Shown here piece by piece: positions 1 to 7,600 of a stretch of 7,729 nucleotides of DNA. The notes under the pieces were generated by a model. It made no database searches. It was not told the DNA's origin and was given only the letters and a program-made list of their open reading frames with translations. The first letter of the stretch is position 1; every line of letters starts with the position of its first letter. The position numbers were made by a program, and so were the translations under genes. Source of the DNA: CAYMTN01 sp964393335 (lineage in GTDB: Bacteria; Chloroflexota; Anaerolineae; Aggregatilineales; Aggregatilineaceae); contig CAYMTN010000241.1 in the NCBI GenBank assembly GCA_964393335.1, positions 1 through 7,729 of the forward strand, read 5' to 3'.

Positions 1-98
1 CTAACAGGTTATCCGTAAATTGCTGGGCGCAGCAAGTAGCACCCCTACCCAACCGAATCTACGGGTAGATACTAAGCCATCGCCGCGAACCATGCTCA

Positions 99-1001
99 TC
101 AGGCGATATGCGTGTGCTTCCCTGGGCTGGGCGACGTATCATGCTGGCCGCGCAGCCGGTTCAGTAGGGCGTGCCGGTGGCGCACGATCAAAATCGCCAG
201 CGCCAGCAGCGCCGCCCCGGCGCTGACGATCTGCGAGACGTTCACCCCCCCGGAGACGGTCACCTCGATGCGCAAAAATTCCAGGAAATAACGCGCCGTG
301 CCATACGACACCATGTACATCAGCACAAAGTCGCCTTTTTTCAGGCGATCCCGGAAGCGCAGCCAGATAAACAGCAACACACCCGTCGTCAACAGGTTCC
401 ACAACGATTCGTAGAGGAACAGCGGGTGAAAGCGCGTATACTGCGCGTATTGGACCGGTGGGTTATCGATGTGCAGGCCCCAGGGCAGATCGGTCGGTTT
501 GCCGTACAACTCCTCGTTGACGTAGTTGCCCCAGCGCCCGATAGCCTGCCCTAACGGCACGGCCACCGCAGCGATATCGAGCCACGACAGAATATCCAGC
601 TTGTGACGGTAGGCATACAGGACCACGCCCAGCGCACCGCCAAGCACCGCGCCGAAAATGGACAGGCCGCCGCTCCATACGATGAACGGTCCATCGTGCA
701 GGTCGAAGGGATGCGAAAGATACCAGCTTGCCGTGCGCCCGGCCTCAACCGACGACACCGACGGGAAAAATACGTGCCATACACGCGCGACGATCACGGC
801 CAGGACCACGATCCAGATCAGCGCGTTCCAGACGTGCTCCGGGTCTTTGTCTTTGTCCCGTTTGGCCATCCATGCCGTGAGCGTGGCAGCCATCAAAATG
901 CCCAGGACGATGATCAGCCCGTACCAGTGAAAGGTCGGGTTGATCGTCAGGCCAAATAGGTCAAAGGGGCCGATCTCCAGCCCGTGACGGTCAAAACTCA
1001 T
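99..1001 (-). CDS. lgt: Prolipoprotein diacylglyceryl transferase (Lgt)
   Basis: Inner-membrane enzyme that moves diacylglycerol from phosphatidylglycerol to the lipobox cysteine of prolipoproteins, the first step of lipoprotein maturation. The 300-residue length fits the family. Visible signatures are the Lgt motif GRWGNYVNEE (residues 155-164), HPLFLYES (192-199) and YGTARYFLEFLR (233-244). Several hydrophobic segments lie at about 26-45, 58-79, 110-130, 200-214 and 258-273. The start chosen is the ATG at 1001. It has an AAGGAG Shine-Dalgarno sequence ten bases upstream and gives MSFDRHGLEIGPF at the N terminus. A longer reading frame reaches back to 1097 but would overlap the upstream gene and adds an arginine/histidine-rich stretch unlike Lgt. 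The start overlaps the stop of the upstream transferase gene (ATGA), so translation is probably coupled. At the position of E. coli His103 (GGMSFHGG) this protein seems to have Phe116 (GGLSIFGA), by my alignment by eye. Identification is firm. Confidence 0.96.
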   Translation of the reverse strand: MSFDRHGLEIGPFDLFGLTINPTFHWYGLIIVLGILMAATLTAWMAKRDKDKDPEHVWNALIWIVVLAVIVARVWHVFFPSVSSVEAGRTASWYLSHPFDLHDGPFIVWSGGLSIFGAVLGGALGVVLYAYRHKLDILSWLDIAAVAVPLGQAIGRWGNYVNEELYGKPTDLPWGLHIDNPPVQYAQYTRFHPLFLYESLWNLLTTGVLLFIWLRFRDRLKKGDFVLMYMVSYGTARYFLEFLRIEVTVSGGVNVSQIVSAGAALLALAILIVRHRHALLNRLRGQHDTSPSPGKHTHIA

Positions 1002-1636
1002 GCGGCGTCGTCTCCTTGTTGCTGTCGTTTGATCGCGCGATAGATGTGCCGGACGCGCTGCGCGACGGTGATGTGCGTGCCGATCGCCAGCACCCACAGC
1101 CCGGCCACGACCCAGCCGGTCAGCAGCATTGCCAGGATCACGAACATGCGCTCCATACGCGTGAACAGCCCGACTTTACACGGGATGTCCAGGCCCTCGG
1201 CGCGCGCGCGGACATAGCTGACCAGCAGCGAGCCGAGCAGCGCGATGATGCTGAGCTGCATGGCGGTCTGGTTGTCGTGTGTGCTGAAATAGTGCGCCAG
1301 CCCCATAAACACGAACGCGTCGGCGTACCGGTCCAGCGTTGAGTCCCACAGCGCGCCAAATTGATCCTTGCGCTGCATGGCCCGCGCGACCGCACCATCG
1401 ATGGCGTCCAGCGGCGCGCCCGCGATCATGATGATCGCCGCCCAGAAAAACTCGCCTTGCGCCGCGACGACACTGGCAATCGCAACGACGACCAGCCCGA
1501 CAAACGTGATCAGGTCCGGGTGTATCCCCCAATCCGCCAGCCGCTGCCCGATGCCAGTCGTCAGGCGGCGGGTGACAAAGCGAGCCCGATCGGTCAGCGT
1601 TTCGAATTGGCGTGTGGTGTTCGGTTGTTGTGACAT
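998..1636 (-). CDS. CDP-alcohol phosphatidyltransferase, probably phosphatidylinositol-phosphate-synthase-like
   Basis: Integral membrane enzyme of 212 residues that swaps the CMP of a CDP-diacylglycerol-type donor for an alcohol headgroup. The full family signature D-x2-DG-x2-AR-x8-G-x3-D-x3-D is present, with D77, D80, G81, A84, R85, G94, D98 and D102; the four aspartates bind the catalytic metals. After it come SYVRARAEGL (140-149) and GLFTRMERM (156-164). This pattern recalls phosphatidylinositol-phosphate synthases of actinobacteria and the archaeal archaetidylinositol-phosphate enzymes more than classical PgsA, but the acceptor alcohol cannot be fixed from sequence reading. Hydrophobic segments lie at about 43-75, 104-117, 127-142 and 164-187. 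The start is the ATG at 1636, with AGGA eight bases upstream. An in-frame extension to 1729 is rejected because it would run through the intergenic promoter region. Its last four bases overlap the lgt start, so the two genes are likely co-transcribed. Confidence 0.9.
   Translation of the reverse strand: MSQQPNTTRQFETLTDRARFVTRRLTTGIGQRLADWGIHPDLITFVGLVVVAIASVVAAQGEFFWAAIIMIAGAPLDAIDGAVARAMQRKDQFGALWDSTLDRYADAFVFMGLAHYFSTHDNQTAMQLSIIALLGSLLVSYVRARAEGLDIPCKVGLFTRMERMFVILAMLLTGWVVAGLWVLAIGTHITVAQRVRHIYRAIKRQQQGDDAA
1011..1017 (-). promoter_or_regulatory. Ribosome binding site of lgt, inside the upstream gene
   Basis: On the minus strand this reads AAGGAGA, ending about nine bases before the ATG at 1001. 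It lies within the last codons of the CDP-alcohol transferase gene and decides the lgt start against the longer in-frame alternative. Confidence 0.8.
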
Positions 1637-1689
1637 AAATTCGATCCTAACCAGCGTGGGGATATTTTGCCCACCGTTCAATTTTGCCC

Positions 1690-1718
1690 TTGTCAAGATG
1701 TTGGGTGTGGGGTAAACT
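1690..1718 (+). promoter_or_regulatory. Sigma-70-type promoter of tRNA-Pro
   Basis: A -35 box TTGTCA (1690-1695) and a -10 box TAAACT (1713-1718) are separated by exactly 17 bases. Each differs little from TTGACA and TATAAT. Initiation would fall near 1725, leaving a 5' leader of only about five bases before the mature tRNA at 1731. Spacing, box quality and position directly ahead of a tRNA make this a good prediction. It has not been tested for the housekeeping sigma factor of this organism. Confidence 0.7.
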
Positions 1719-1730
1719 ACCCTTTGCACT

Positions 1731-1805
1731 CGGGGCGTAGCGCAGTTTGGCTAGCGCGCACCGTTCGGGTCGGTGAGGTCCCCGGTTCAAATCCGGGCGC
1801 CCCGA
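1731..1805 (+). tRNA. tRNA-Pro, anticodon CGG
   Basis: A complete cloverleaf folds by hand. The acceptor stem CGGGGCG (1731-1737) pairs with CGCCCCG (1798-1804). The D stem GCGC/GCGC is at 1740-1743 and 1754-1757. The anticodon stem CACCG/CGGTG (1759-1763, 1771-1775) closes the loop TTCGGGT with anticodon CGG at 1766-1768. A five-base variable loop follows. The T stem CCCGG/CCGGG (1781-1785, 1793-1797) encloses TTCAAAT. All stem pairs are Watson-Crick. Anticodon CGG reads the proline codon CCG, which suits a GC-rich genome. The discriminator is A1805 and the next bases are CA, so the 3' CCA is not encoded and must be added by the nucleotidyltransferase. It stands alone, with its own promoter and terminator, divergent from the transferase-lgt pair. 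Confidence 0.97.
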
Positions 1806-1856
1806 CAGCATTCTACCCGATTTTTGCACCTTTTAGAACCCTAACCTGTTCCACCG

Positions 1857-1885
1857 AAGCCGGGCGATTTTTCGCCCGGTTTTTT
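1857..1885 (+). terminator. Intrinsic terminator after tRNA-Pro
   Basis: An eight-pair stem CCGGGCGA/TCGCCCGG (1860-1867 with 1872-1879) with a TTTT loop is followed by a run of six T (1880-1885). Weaker pairs extend the base of the stem. It lies about 50 bases past the tRNA, and the T-tract is on the plus-strand side only. It therefore ends the tRNA transcript and insulates the following gene. Confidence 0.9.
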
Positions 1886-1899
1886 GTTGTGGCCCTGGA

Positions 1900-1929
1900 T
1901 TAACACTCCGGCGCAATATCCCCGATAAT
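1900..1929 (+). promoter_or_regulatory. Candidate promoter of the secreted SH3-like protein gene
   Basis: TTAACA (1900-1905) and GATAAT (1924-1929) each match five of six consensus bases of the -35 and -10 elements and are 18 bases apart. Initiation would fall near 1936, giving a leader of about 30 bases that carries the ribosome binding site. The site sits just behind the tRNA terminator, where a new promoter is needed. Prediction from sequence only. Confidence 0.5.
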
Positions 1930-1953
1930 CCTCATAGAGATAACCGCCAGTGG

Positions 1954-1959
1954 AAGGAG
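1954..1959 (+). promoter_or_regulatory. Ribosome binding site deciding the GTG start at 1968
   Basis: AAGGAG ends eight bases before the GTG at 1968. An in-frame GTG at 1950 lies upstream of this sequence and would place it inside the gene, so the later start is preferred. The later start also puts Lys-Arg directly at the N terminus of the signal peptide. Confidence 0.8.
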
Positions 1960-1967
1960 AACAGGCT

Positions 1968-3176
1968 GTGAAACGCCTCCTTGCATCGAGTTTTGTGATC
2001 GTGACCGCGCTGGTCGTGATGACCGTGCCGCCAGCACGCGCCCAGGATAACACCCCGCCGTCCTGTACCATCGTGGCGAACAGTGACGTGACGGCTTATA
2101 CAACAGCGGATACATCCGCTCCATCGATCACCATGCCTGCCGGCGTACAGGCGCAGGTCCAGGGCCAAACCTATGACCAGCAGTGGATCGCATTCGAGCC
2201 GGGTATCGCCCAGGCCGGTAACATGGGGCTGGCCCGGCTGCGCTGGGTCCCCGCCAATTCCGATATTACACTCAGTGGCGACTGCGCCAGCCTGCCGATG
2301 CTCAACCCGCCGCCGGCTACGGGCTGCACGATGGTGTTCGGCGGCACCATCCCCGCGTATACCCAGCCGGACAGCAGCGCTCCGGTTTTCACCCAGCTTG
2401 GAGTGACCGATTACGCGCTGATCGTCGGGCAGGTATCCAGCGGCTGGTACGCGATGGCCTCGCCCGGTGCCCAGGCGGGCGCGACCGGTACAATCAATCT
2501 GCGCTGGATCGAAGACGATCTGGCCGTACAGCTTACCGGGTTGTGCGACCAGCTTCCCACCTTTTACCCGGTTCCCCGTCTGAATGGGGAGATGTGCACC
2601 CTGTTGACGGGTCCCAACGCGCAGACATACGCCGCCCCGGATGCTTATGCCGCCGCGACCAGCCTGCCGGGGATGGTCGTGCAGGTGCTGGCCCAGACCT
2701 CCGGCCAGTGGTACGGCTACGATCCGGGCGATGCGCAGAACGGGGCCGTTGGCGTCGCGCGCCTGCGCTGGATACCGGCCAGCGATGTTGATCAACTGCG
2801 CGGCGACTGCCAGCATGTGCCTGCCGTCAGTCCGACCCCTATCGCGCTGTCGTTTACCGACGACAATACCACGATCACGGTTCACACCGGCGACACCATC
2901 GTGATCACGCTGCCCGGCGAAAACCCTGATACCGGCAACCAGTGGTTTGAACTGCCCGGCGAGATGATCGCTAACGATCATGCGGTGGTGCAGATGCAGG
3001 GATCGCCGCAATTTGACCCCGGCGGCATGATTACATTGACGTACCAGGCAGTCGGGCCGGGGGAGACACTGATCGCGCTGGCCTACGGACAGAAAAACGG
3101 CATGACCGGCAGCACGTCTGTGGCCGCCCAACCCATGTCCTTTGGCGTGACGGTCAGGGTGGAAAACCAGCCGTAA
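1968..3176 (+). CDS. Secreted protein with three SH3-like repeats and a C-terminal chagasin-like domain
   Basis: A protein of 402 residues with no gene name that I recognise. Residues 1-25 form a Sec signal peptide: MKR, a hydrophobic core 8-20, and a PPARA cleavage site before Gln26. There is no lipobox cysteine, so it should be released rather than lipidated. Three repeats follow at about 33-106, 120-193 and 210-281. Each opens with CT, ends at a cysteine, and carries a late LRW motif (ARLRWVPA, INLRWIED, ARLRWIPA). They resemble bacterial SH3-like repeats. The six cysteines pair naturally, one pair per repeat. After a Pro-rich linker (288-291), residues 301-400 resemble the chagasin/I42 cysteine-protease inhibitor fold: a GDTIVITLP strand, ENPDTGNQW (318-326) matching the NPxTGxxW loop, GGMITLTYQAVGPG, and a closing strand SFGVTVRVE. 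The usual RPW loop appears as YGQ. The likely place of action is outside the membrane. Cell-wall or peptide binding and protease inhibition are inferences. The gene is monocistronic and converges on gltD. Confidence 0.85.
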   Translation: MKRLLASSFVIVTALVVMTVPPARAQDNTPPSCTIVANSDVTAYTTADTSAPSITMPAGVQAQVQGQTYDQQWIAFEPGIAQAGNMGLARLRWVPANSDITLSGDCASLPMLNPPPATGCTMVFGGTIPAYTQPDSSAPVFTQLGVTDYALIVGQVSSGWYAMASPGAQAGATGTINLRWIEDDLAVQLTGLCDQLPTFYPVPRLNGEMCTLLTGPNAQTYAAPDAYAAATSLPGMVVQVLAQTSGQWYGYDPGDAQNGAVGVARLRWIPASDVDQLRGDCQHVPAVSPTPIALSFTDDNTTITVHTGDTIVITLPGENPDTGNQWFELPGEMIANDHAVVQMQGSPQFDPGGMITLTYQAVGPGETLIALAYGQKNGMTGSTSVAAQPMSFGVTVRVENQP

Positions 3177-3213
3177 AAACAACGGCCCCGGTGATGGTTG
3201 CCGGGGCCGTTTC
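3175..3213. terminator. Shared hairpin terminator between convergent genes
   Basis: An eleven-pair perfect stem AACGGCCCCGG/CCGGGGCCGTT (3181-3191 with 3201-3211) has a nine-base loop. Read on the minus strand it is followed by GTTTTT, a fair T-tract for ending the gltBD transcript; those T come from the A-run that overlaps the stop codon of the plus-strand gene. Read on the plus strand only a short TTT follows, so termination of the secreted-protein transcript is likely but weaker. Confidence 0.8.
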
Positions 3214-3239
3214 AGGGTTGTGAGCAGGGGCACAGCGCG

Positions 3240-4670
3240 TCAGACGCGCACGTACGCGTCGATGGCTTTGGCCGCCTGGCGACCTTCCTGGATCGCCCAA
3301 ACGACCAGGGACGCGCCGCGCTGCGAATCGCCCGCCGCGAAGACGCCATCAACACTGGTCATGTAGTCCTGTGAAATCGCGATGTTGCCGCGTTTGTCCA
3401 GTTCGAGGCCCAGGTCGTAAACCAGCCCTTCTTGCGTGACGTGAACAAAACCCATCGCCAGCAGCACCAGATCGGCTTTTAGCTCAAATTCAGAACCGGG
3501 CACCTCGACCATTTCGCGCCGCCCGTTGGTCTGATGGTCCCAATCCACGCTCGCCGCCCGAATCTTTTTGACGCGGCGCGACTTCTTGCCGCCAACAAAT
3601 TCTTTGGACAGGATGTTGAACAGCCGCGTACAGCCTTCTTCGTGCGAGCTGGAGACTTTGTACAACTTGGGCCACAGCGGCCAGGGTTCGTTGGGGGCGC
3701 GGCTGTGCGGCGCAGCAGGCAGAATCTCGATCTGCGTCACACTTTTGGCCCCCTGGCGATTGGCCGTGCCGATGCAGTCCGATCCGGTATCGCCGCCGCC
3801 GATCACGACGACGTGTTTCCCCTCGGCTGTGATGCGGTCATCTGGGGGAATCTCCTGGCCGCTCACCGCGCGGTTTTGTTGTTCCAGGTAGTCTACGGCC
3901 TGGTGGATGCCATCCAGGTCAGCGCGGCCTGGAATCGGCAGATCACGCGCAGCGCGCGCGCCGATAGTGATGCACACCGCGTCAAAATCACTCAACAGCG
4001 TGTCAGCCGGCACGTCGCGCCCCACAGTAACACCGGTCTCGATGATCAGCCCTTCTTCGAGCATCAGGTTGACGCGGCGGTCGATGACCTGCTTGTCGAG
4101 CTTAAAATCCGGCACGCCGTACCGCAAAAAGCCGCCGATTTTGTCCGCCGCTTCGTAGAGCACAACCGTATGCCCGATCTTGTTCAACGTATCGGCGCAG
4201 GCCATGCCCGCCGGGCCGCTGCCGATCACGGCCACCTTTTTACCGGTGCGCTGTTTGGGGGGCTGGGCCTGCACGTAACCCTGCGCGAAGGCGTTTTCGA
4301 TGATCGCCAGCTCGTTTTCACGGATGGTGACCGGATCGTCATTGATACCCAACACGCACGATGATTCGCACGGGGCCGGACACAGGCGGCCCGTGAACTC
4401 CGGGAAATTATTGGTTTTTTGCAGGATGTCCCACGCCGCTTTCCAGTCGCCTTGATGCAGTTTATCCTGCCATTCGGGGATCAGGCTGCCAACCGGGCAG
4501 CCCCAGTGACAGAACGGGACGCCGCAGTCCATGCAGCGTGCCGCCTGAAAGCGGCGCATATCCTGAGGAAGCTGCGTCTCGACTTCCTCGAAATCGGTGA
4601 CGCGCTCGCGGACCGGGCGGTAGCGGTTGTCGATGCGCTCGAACTTGATAAAACCCCTTGGATCGGTCAT
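3240..4670 (-). CDS. gltD: Glutamate synthase (NADPH) small subunit
   Basis: The beta subunit of NADPH-GOGAT, 476 residues, the usual length. It oxidises NADPH at an FAD site and passes electrons through iron-sulfur clusters to the FMN of GltB. The N-terminal half carries the cysteine sets C46-x2-C49-x4-C54-x3-C58 and C97-x3-C101-x3-C105, as expected for the cluster-binding domain of this family. The FAD-binding motif GSGPAG is at 150-155 after a VAVI strand. The NADPH-binding motif GGGDTG is at 291-296 after VVVI. The second FAD element GVFAAGD is at 442-448, followed by the conserved helix region WAIQEGRQAA (458-467). The ATG at 4670 shares one base with the gltB stop (TAATG) and has a strong GGAGGT nine bases upstream, inside gltB. 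The gene is therefore translationally coupled to gltB. Nothing is missing or broken. Confidence 0.97.
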   Translation of the reverse strand: MTDPRGFIKFERIDNRYRPVRERVTDFEEVETQLPQDMRRFQAARCMDCGVPFCHWGCPVGSLIPEWQDKLHQGDWKAAWDILQKTNNFPEFTGRLCPAPCESSCVLGINDDPVTIRENELAIIENAFAQGYVQAQPPKQRTGKKVAVIGSGPAGMACADTLNKIGHTVVLYEAADKIGGFLRYGVPDFKLDKQVIDRRVNLMLEEGLIIETGVTVGRDVPADTLLSDFDAVCITIGARAARDLPIPGRADLDGIHQAVDYLEQQNRAVSGQEIPPDDRITAEGKHVVVIGGGDTGSDCIGTANRQGAKSVTQIEILPAAPHSRAPNEPWPLWPKLYKVSSSHEEGCTRLFNILSKEFVGGKKSRRVKKIRAASVDWDHQTNGRREMVEVPGSEFELKADLVLLAMGFVHVTQEGLVYDLGLELDKRGNIAISQDYMTSVDGVFAAGDSQRGASLVVWAIQEGRQAAKAIDAYVRV

Positions 4671-7600
4671 TAGTAGGGGACCTCCAAGTATTCTTCTTCA
4701 CGGATGAACTCAAGGAGTTGATCGGTTTGTTGCAGCTTCTGTTCCTGCAAAATGCGCTTGTACTCAAACGGCACCACTTTGATGAAACGCGGCATGTATT
4801 CGTGCCAGCGATTCAGCACCATCTGGGCGACGGGGCTGCCGGTGTGGTCGATGTGTTTGCGCAGCCAGTCCTTGATGAATTCCTGGTCCTCGTATTCCAG
4901 CGCGGGAGACAGTTCGACCATCGCCTGGTTGCAGAAATAAGCGAAGTTGCCATCCACGTTTAACACGTAGGCGATGCCGCCGCTCATCCCAGCGGCGAAG
5001 TTGCGCCCGACTTTGCCGAGCACGATGATCCGCCCACCGGTCATGTATTCGGCGCAGTGATCGCCCGTGCCTTCGACGACGGCAATCGCACCGCTGTTGC
5101 GCACGCAGAAGCGCTCGCCCGCCACGCCGCGAATGAACGCCTCGCCGCCGGTCGCACCGTAGAGCACCGTGTTGCCGATGATGATGTTCTCTTCGGCAGC
5201 GAAGGTGCTGCCCGCCGGGGGCACGGCTATCAGCCTGCCACCTGACAGCCCCTTGCCGAAATAGTCGTTGGCGTCGCCTTCCAGGCGCAGTGTCACGCCG
5301 CGCGCCAGGAAAGCCCCAAAGCTCTGCCCGGCGCTGCCGTTAAACGTGATCTGGATCGTATCGTCGGGCAGCCCGTCCTCGCCGCAGCGCCGTGAAATTT
5401 CGCTGGAGAGCATCGTGCCCACCGCGCGATCCGCGTTGGTGATCGATCGTTGGATCGTCACCGGCTCGCCGCGTTCCAACGCTGGCTGCGCCATCTCAAT
5501 CAAGGTACGGTCCAGCACGCTGTCGATCTTGTGTATCTGACTCTCGACGCAGCACGTCGCGGTGCGGTCCGCCTCCGCCGGGCGGTGCAAGATCGCCAGC
5601 GGATCGACTGTTTTGGCCTTCCAGTGATCGACCTGGCGCACGGTGAGCAGGTCGGCGCGCCCGATCAGGTCGTCAAAGCGGCGGATGCCAAGCTGCGCCA
5701 TGATCTCACGCACTTCCTGCGCCATGAACGTGAAGTAGTTGATCAGGTGGTCGGCCTTGCCGGTATAGCGGTCGCGCAGATCGGGGTCCTGGGTCGCCAC
5801 GCCGACCGGGCACGTGTTGAGGTGGCATTTCCGCATCATGACGCAGCCCAGGGCGATTACGGTGGCTGTGCCAAAGCCGAATTCCTCAGCACCGAGGATC
5901 GCAGCCAGCACGATGTCGCGCCCGGTCTTGAGCTGTCCATCGGTTTGCAGCCGCACGCGCCCGCGTAGTTTATTCAACACCAGAGTCTGGTGAACTTCGG
6001 AGATACCCAGTTCAAAGGGCAGGCCCGCGTGTCGGATCGAGCTTTGTGGGCTGGCCCCGGTCCCGCCGTCGTAGCCGCTGATCACGATGTTGTCGGCGTG
6101 CGCCTTGGCGACACCGGCTGCTACCGTGCCGACACCCGCTTCAGACACCAGCTTGACGCTGATCCGCGCGCGCGGGTTGGCGTTTTTCAGGTCAAAAATC
6201 AACTGGGCCAGGTCTTCAATCGAGTAAATGTCGTGATGCGGCGGCGGCGAGATCAGCGTGACGCCGGGCGTCGAATGCCGGGTCCGCGCGATGATTTCGT
6301 CCACTTTGTGGCCAGGCAACTGGCCGCCTTCGCCGGGCTTGGCCCCCTGCGCGATCTTGATTTGCAGTTCGTCGGCGTTGACGAGGTAGTTACTGGTTAC
6401 GCCGAACCGACCGGACGCCACCTGTTTGATCGCGCTGCGCGCCCATGTGCCATCGGGCCGGCGCTCGTAACGCTCCGGTTCTTCGCCGCCTTCGCCGGAG
6501 TTGCTGCGCCCGCCAAGCGTATTCATGGCGATAGCAATCGTTTCGTGTACGTCTTTGCCGAGCGATCCGTAGGACATCGCGCCGGTCGTCATGCGCTTCA
6601 GTATGTTTTCGACCGGCTCGACCTCGTCCAGCGGGATGGAGACCTGCGGCTTGAAGTCGAACAGGCCGCGAATTACGTGAGGGCGCTGGTTGAAGCGGTT
6701 GACGTGAGTCGCAAACTCTTTGTATTTGTCATAATCACCGGACCGCACCGCCCATTGCAGCAGGTAGATCGCTTCCGGGTTCCAGGCGTGGTATTCGCCC
6801 CCCTTGCGATACTGGTACGCGCCTGGGGACGGCAGCAGCTTGGGGCGCTCGACGTACGCCAGCCGGTGATGCATCAACGTTTCCTGCGCGATCTCTTCCA
6901 GGCCGATGCCGTCGATGCGCGACTCTGTGCCGGTGAAATAGTCGTCCACCAGTTTTTTGCTCAGGCCGATGGCTTCAAACGTCTGCGCACCGTGATAACT
7001 GCGCAGCGTCGAGATACCCAGCTTGGACAGCACTTTGAGCAGTCCCTTGTCGATGGCATCGATGTAGGTGTTTTCTGCTTCCAGGTAGTTGTTGAACGAG
7101 GACAGGCGGCCCTGTTTGAGCAGGTCATGGATCACGGCAAACGCGCCGTAGGGATTGATCGCGCTGGCTCCATAACTGAACAAAAGCGCGAAGTCATGCA
7201 CTTCGCGCGCTTCAGCAGTTTCAATGATCAAGGCACACTGGGTCCGCTGCTGGACCCGGATCAGGTGATGCTGGACCCCGGCGCACGCCAGCAGCGACGG
7301 GATCGGCGCATGCTGCGCGTCAACGCCCCGGTCGGACAGGATGATGAAATCGTACCCTTCATCGACCATCTGCTCGGCATCCTGGCACAAGCGATCCATC
7401 GCGAGTTTTATCCCGGCGGGACCGTCCTGGATGGGGAAGACGGTGCGGATTGTGCCAACCTTAAAGTCGGGGTTGTCCCAGTGGCGCAGCTTGACAATAT
7501 CCAGGTTCGAGAAAATCGGGCGCTTGAACTGGATCATGTGGCAGTGTTCTGGCGTTTCGGTCAGCAGGTTGCTTTCCTTGCCGATGTAGCTGGTTAGCGT

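Noticed and set aside
20..226. Small plus-strand open frame at the left edge
   Set aside because: It overlaps the end of lgt, lacks a convincing ribosome binding site and has low-complexity Ala/Arg/Pro composition.
998..1729. Longer N terminus of the transferase starting at 1729
   Set aside because: The extension would run through the intergenic promoter region, is not membrane- or family-like, and lacks the ribosome binding site seen before the ATG at 1636.
1731..1805. tRNA-Pro as an integration site for a mobile element
   Set aside because: No integrase gene, no second copy of the tRNA 3' end and no foreign-looking genes are present. Ordinary host genes follow on both sides.
1968..2042. 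Lipoprotein signal peptide, given lgt nearby
   Set aside because: The signal peptide ends PPARA before Gln and has no cysteine at the cleavage point. The first cysteine is residue 33, inside the first repeat.
1932..3233. Long open frame on the minus strand opposite the secreted-protein gene, 433 codons
   Set aside because: It mirrors a plus-strand gene with a signal peptide, repeats and ribosome binding site. Its translation is Arg/His/Gly-rich without recognisable motifs, as expected of an antisense shadow in GC-rich DNA.
5990..7597. Long open frame on the plus strand opposite gltB, 535 codons
   Set aside because: gltB is unmistakable on the other strand, and this frame has no recognisable domain. 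It is a codon-bias shadow.
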